A stretch of 64,000 nucleotides of DNA from Tethya wilhelma (Eukaryota; Porifera; Demospongiae; Tethyida; Tethyidae). The translations under genes were made by a program, and so were the position numbers. This document shows, one piece after another, positions 63,756 through 64,000 of the stretch. The notes beneath the pieces are model-generated. The model saw only the letters and a list, made by a program, of their open reading frames with translations, made no database searches and was not told the DNA's origin. The stretch lies in assembly GCA_964030475.1 (NCBI GenBank), contig CAXIPT010000003.1, forward strand, positions 805,023-869,022, given 5' to 3'. The first letter of the stretch is position 1; every line of letters begins with the position of its first letter.

Positions 63756-64000
63756 TCACACGGAGCTATACAATGCATGTTCCACAATGAGACCATGACA
63801 CACTTCTGAATCAAACTTGTCACCAACAGGAAAGCAGCCTGCGCTACCCTTTTCTCTTTCACAATGAATGCACTTTTCTTCAGAATTAAAGAAACCAGGC
63901 CACGATTTTTCCATGAAAATGTATGGTATGCCTAGTGTGATAATATGAACCACACCCCCAACAATTTTTCTGAACCCACTATGCTTAGGAACAAATATTG
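63756..64000 (-). CDS. AIG1/GIMAP-like GTPase H, C-terminal part (runs off the window)
   Basis: About 80 codons in frame to the stop at 63756: FVPKHSGFRKIVGGVVHIITL, YIFMEKSWPGFFNSEEKCIHC, then EKGSAGCFPVG and a short tail. It matches GTPase C throughout and occupies the same antisense place relative to the dehydrogenase. The GTPase core lies beyond 64000. Confidence 0.85.
   Translation of the reverse strand, partial: IFVPKHSGFRKIVGGVVHIITLGIPYIFMEKSWPGFFNSEEKCIHCEREKGSAGCFPVGDKFDSEVCHGLIVEHALYSSV

Noticed and set aside
1..64000. CRISPR arrays, tRNA or rRNA genes, bacterial operons
   Set aside because: No spaced direct-repeat array, no cloverleaf or rRNA core phrase was recognised; intron structure and gene families are animal-like.

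Overview
The window looks like nuclear DNA of an early-branching animal, most probably a demosponge of the Amphimedon type. I infer this from AT-rich DNA packed with short inverted-repeat elements and AC/GA microsatellites, short GT-AG introns, a metazoan STRAD pseudokinase, and expanded death-fold and AIG1/GIMAP-like GTPase families. The species cannot be proven from the sequence alone.

Layout. (1) 1-7.2 kb: MITEs, a short tandem repeat and a roughly 5 kb DDE-type transposon, antisense, with a frameshift and a 266-bp internal duplication. (2) 7.5-22.6 kb: a minus-strand array of related genes whose proteins combine a CARD-like domain, a Cys box, two further conserved modules, a coiled coil and, in those with an intact 3' end, a C-terminal glycine-zipper membrane segment. 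One member is a four-fold tandem repeat in one reading frame, broken by a single TGA. A small death-domain gene (19.7-20.1 kb) and a 1.3 kb TIR element lie inside the array. (3) 22.7-28.1 kb: a ten-exon STRAD pseudokinase gene on the minus strand; its last two exons are also present at 13.0-13.46 kb. (4) 28.9-29.4 kb: a DM9 lectin-like gene. (5) 29.7-64 kb: a repeatedly duplicated region made of three gene families: single-exon AIG1-like GTPases (4 intact or nearly so, 1 lacking its 5' end, 1 cut by the window edge, 2 pseudogenes plus an orphan tail), a four-exon four-TM protein (2 intact genes, 2 sets of remnants), and a twelve-exon MDR dehydrogenase of threonine-dehydrogenase (Tdh) type (one 5' half, one 3' half with an inverted segment, two pseudogene copies). 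The four-TM and dehydrogenase genes are divergent over about 165 bp, and an AIG1-like GTPase sits antisense where intron 4 of the dehydrogenase should be.

How the genes may work together. CARD-like and death domains, AIG1/GIMAP-like GTPases and a DM9 protein are all families tied to innate immunity or cell death in animals, so the window may be an immune-type gene cluster; that is inference. A 9-bp motif (TTGACGACC) recurs upstream of three otherwise unrelated gene families and may mark shared regulation.

Assembly warnings. Single N bases at 13459, 35330, 52909 and 60709 coincide with structural breaks, and the 43-N gap at 44253 borders a segment that appears inverted. Several apparent gene breaks may therefore be assembly artefacts.
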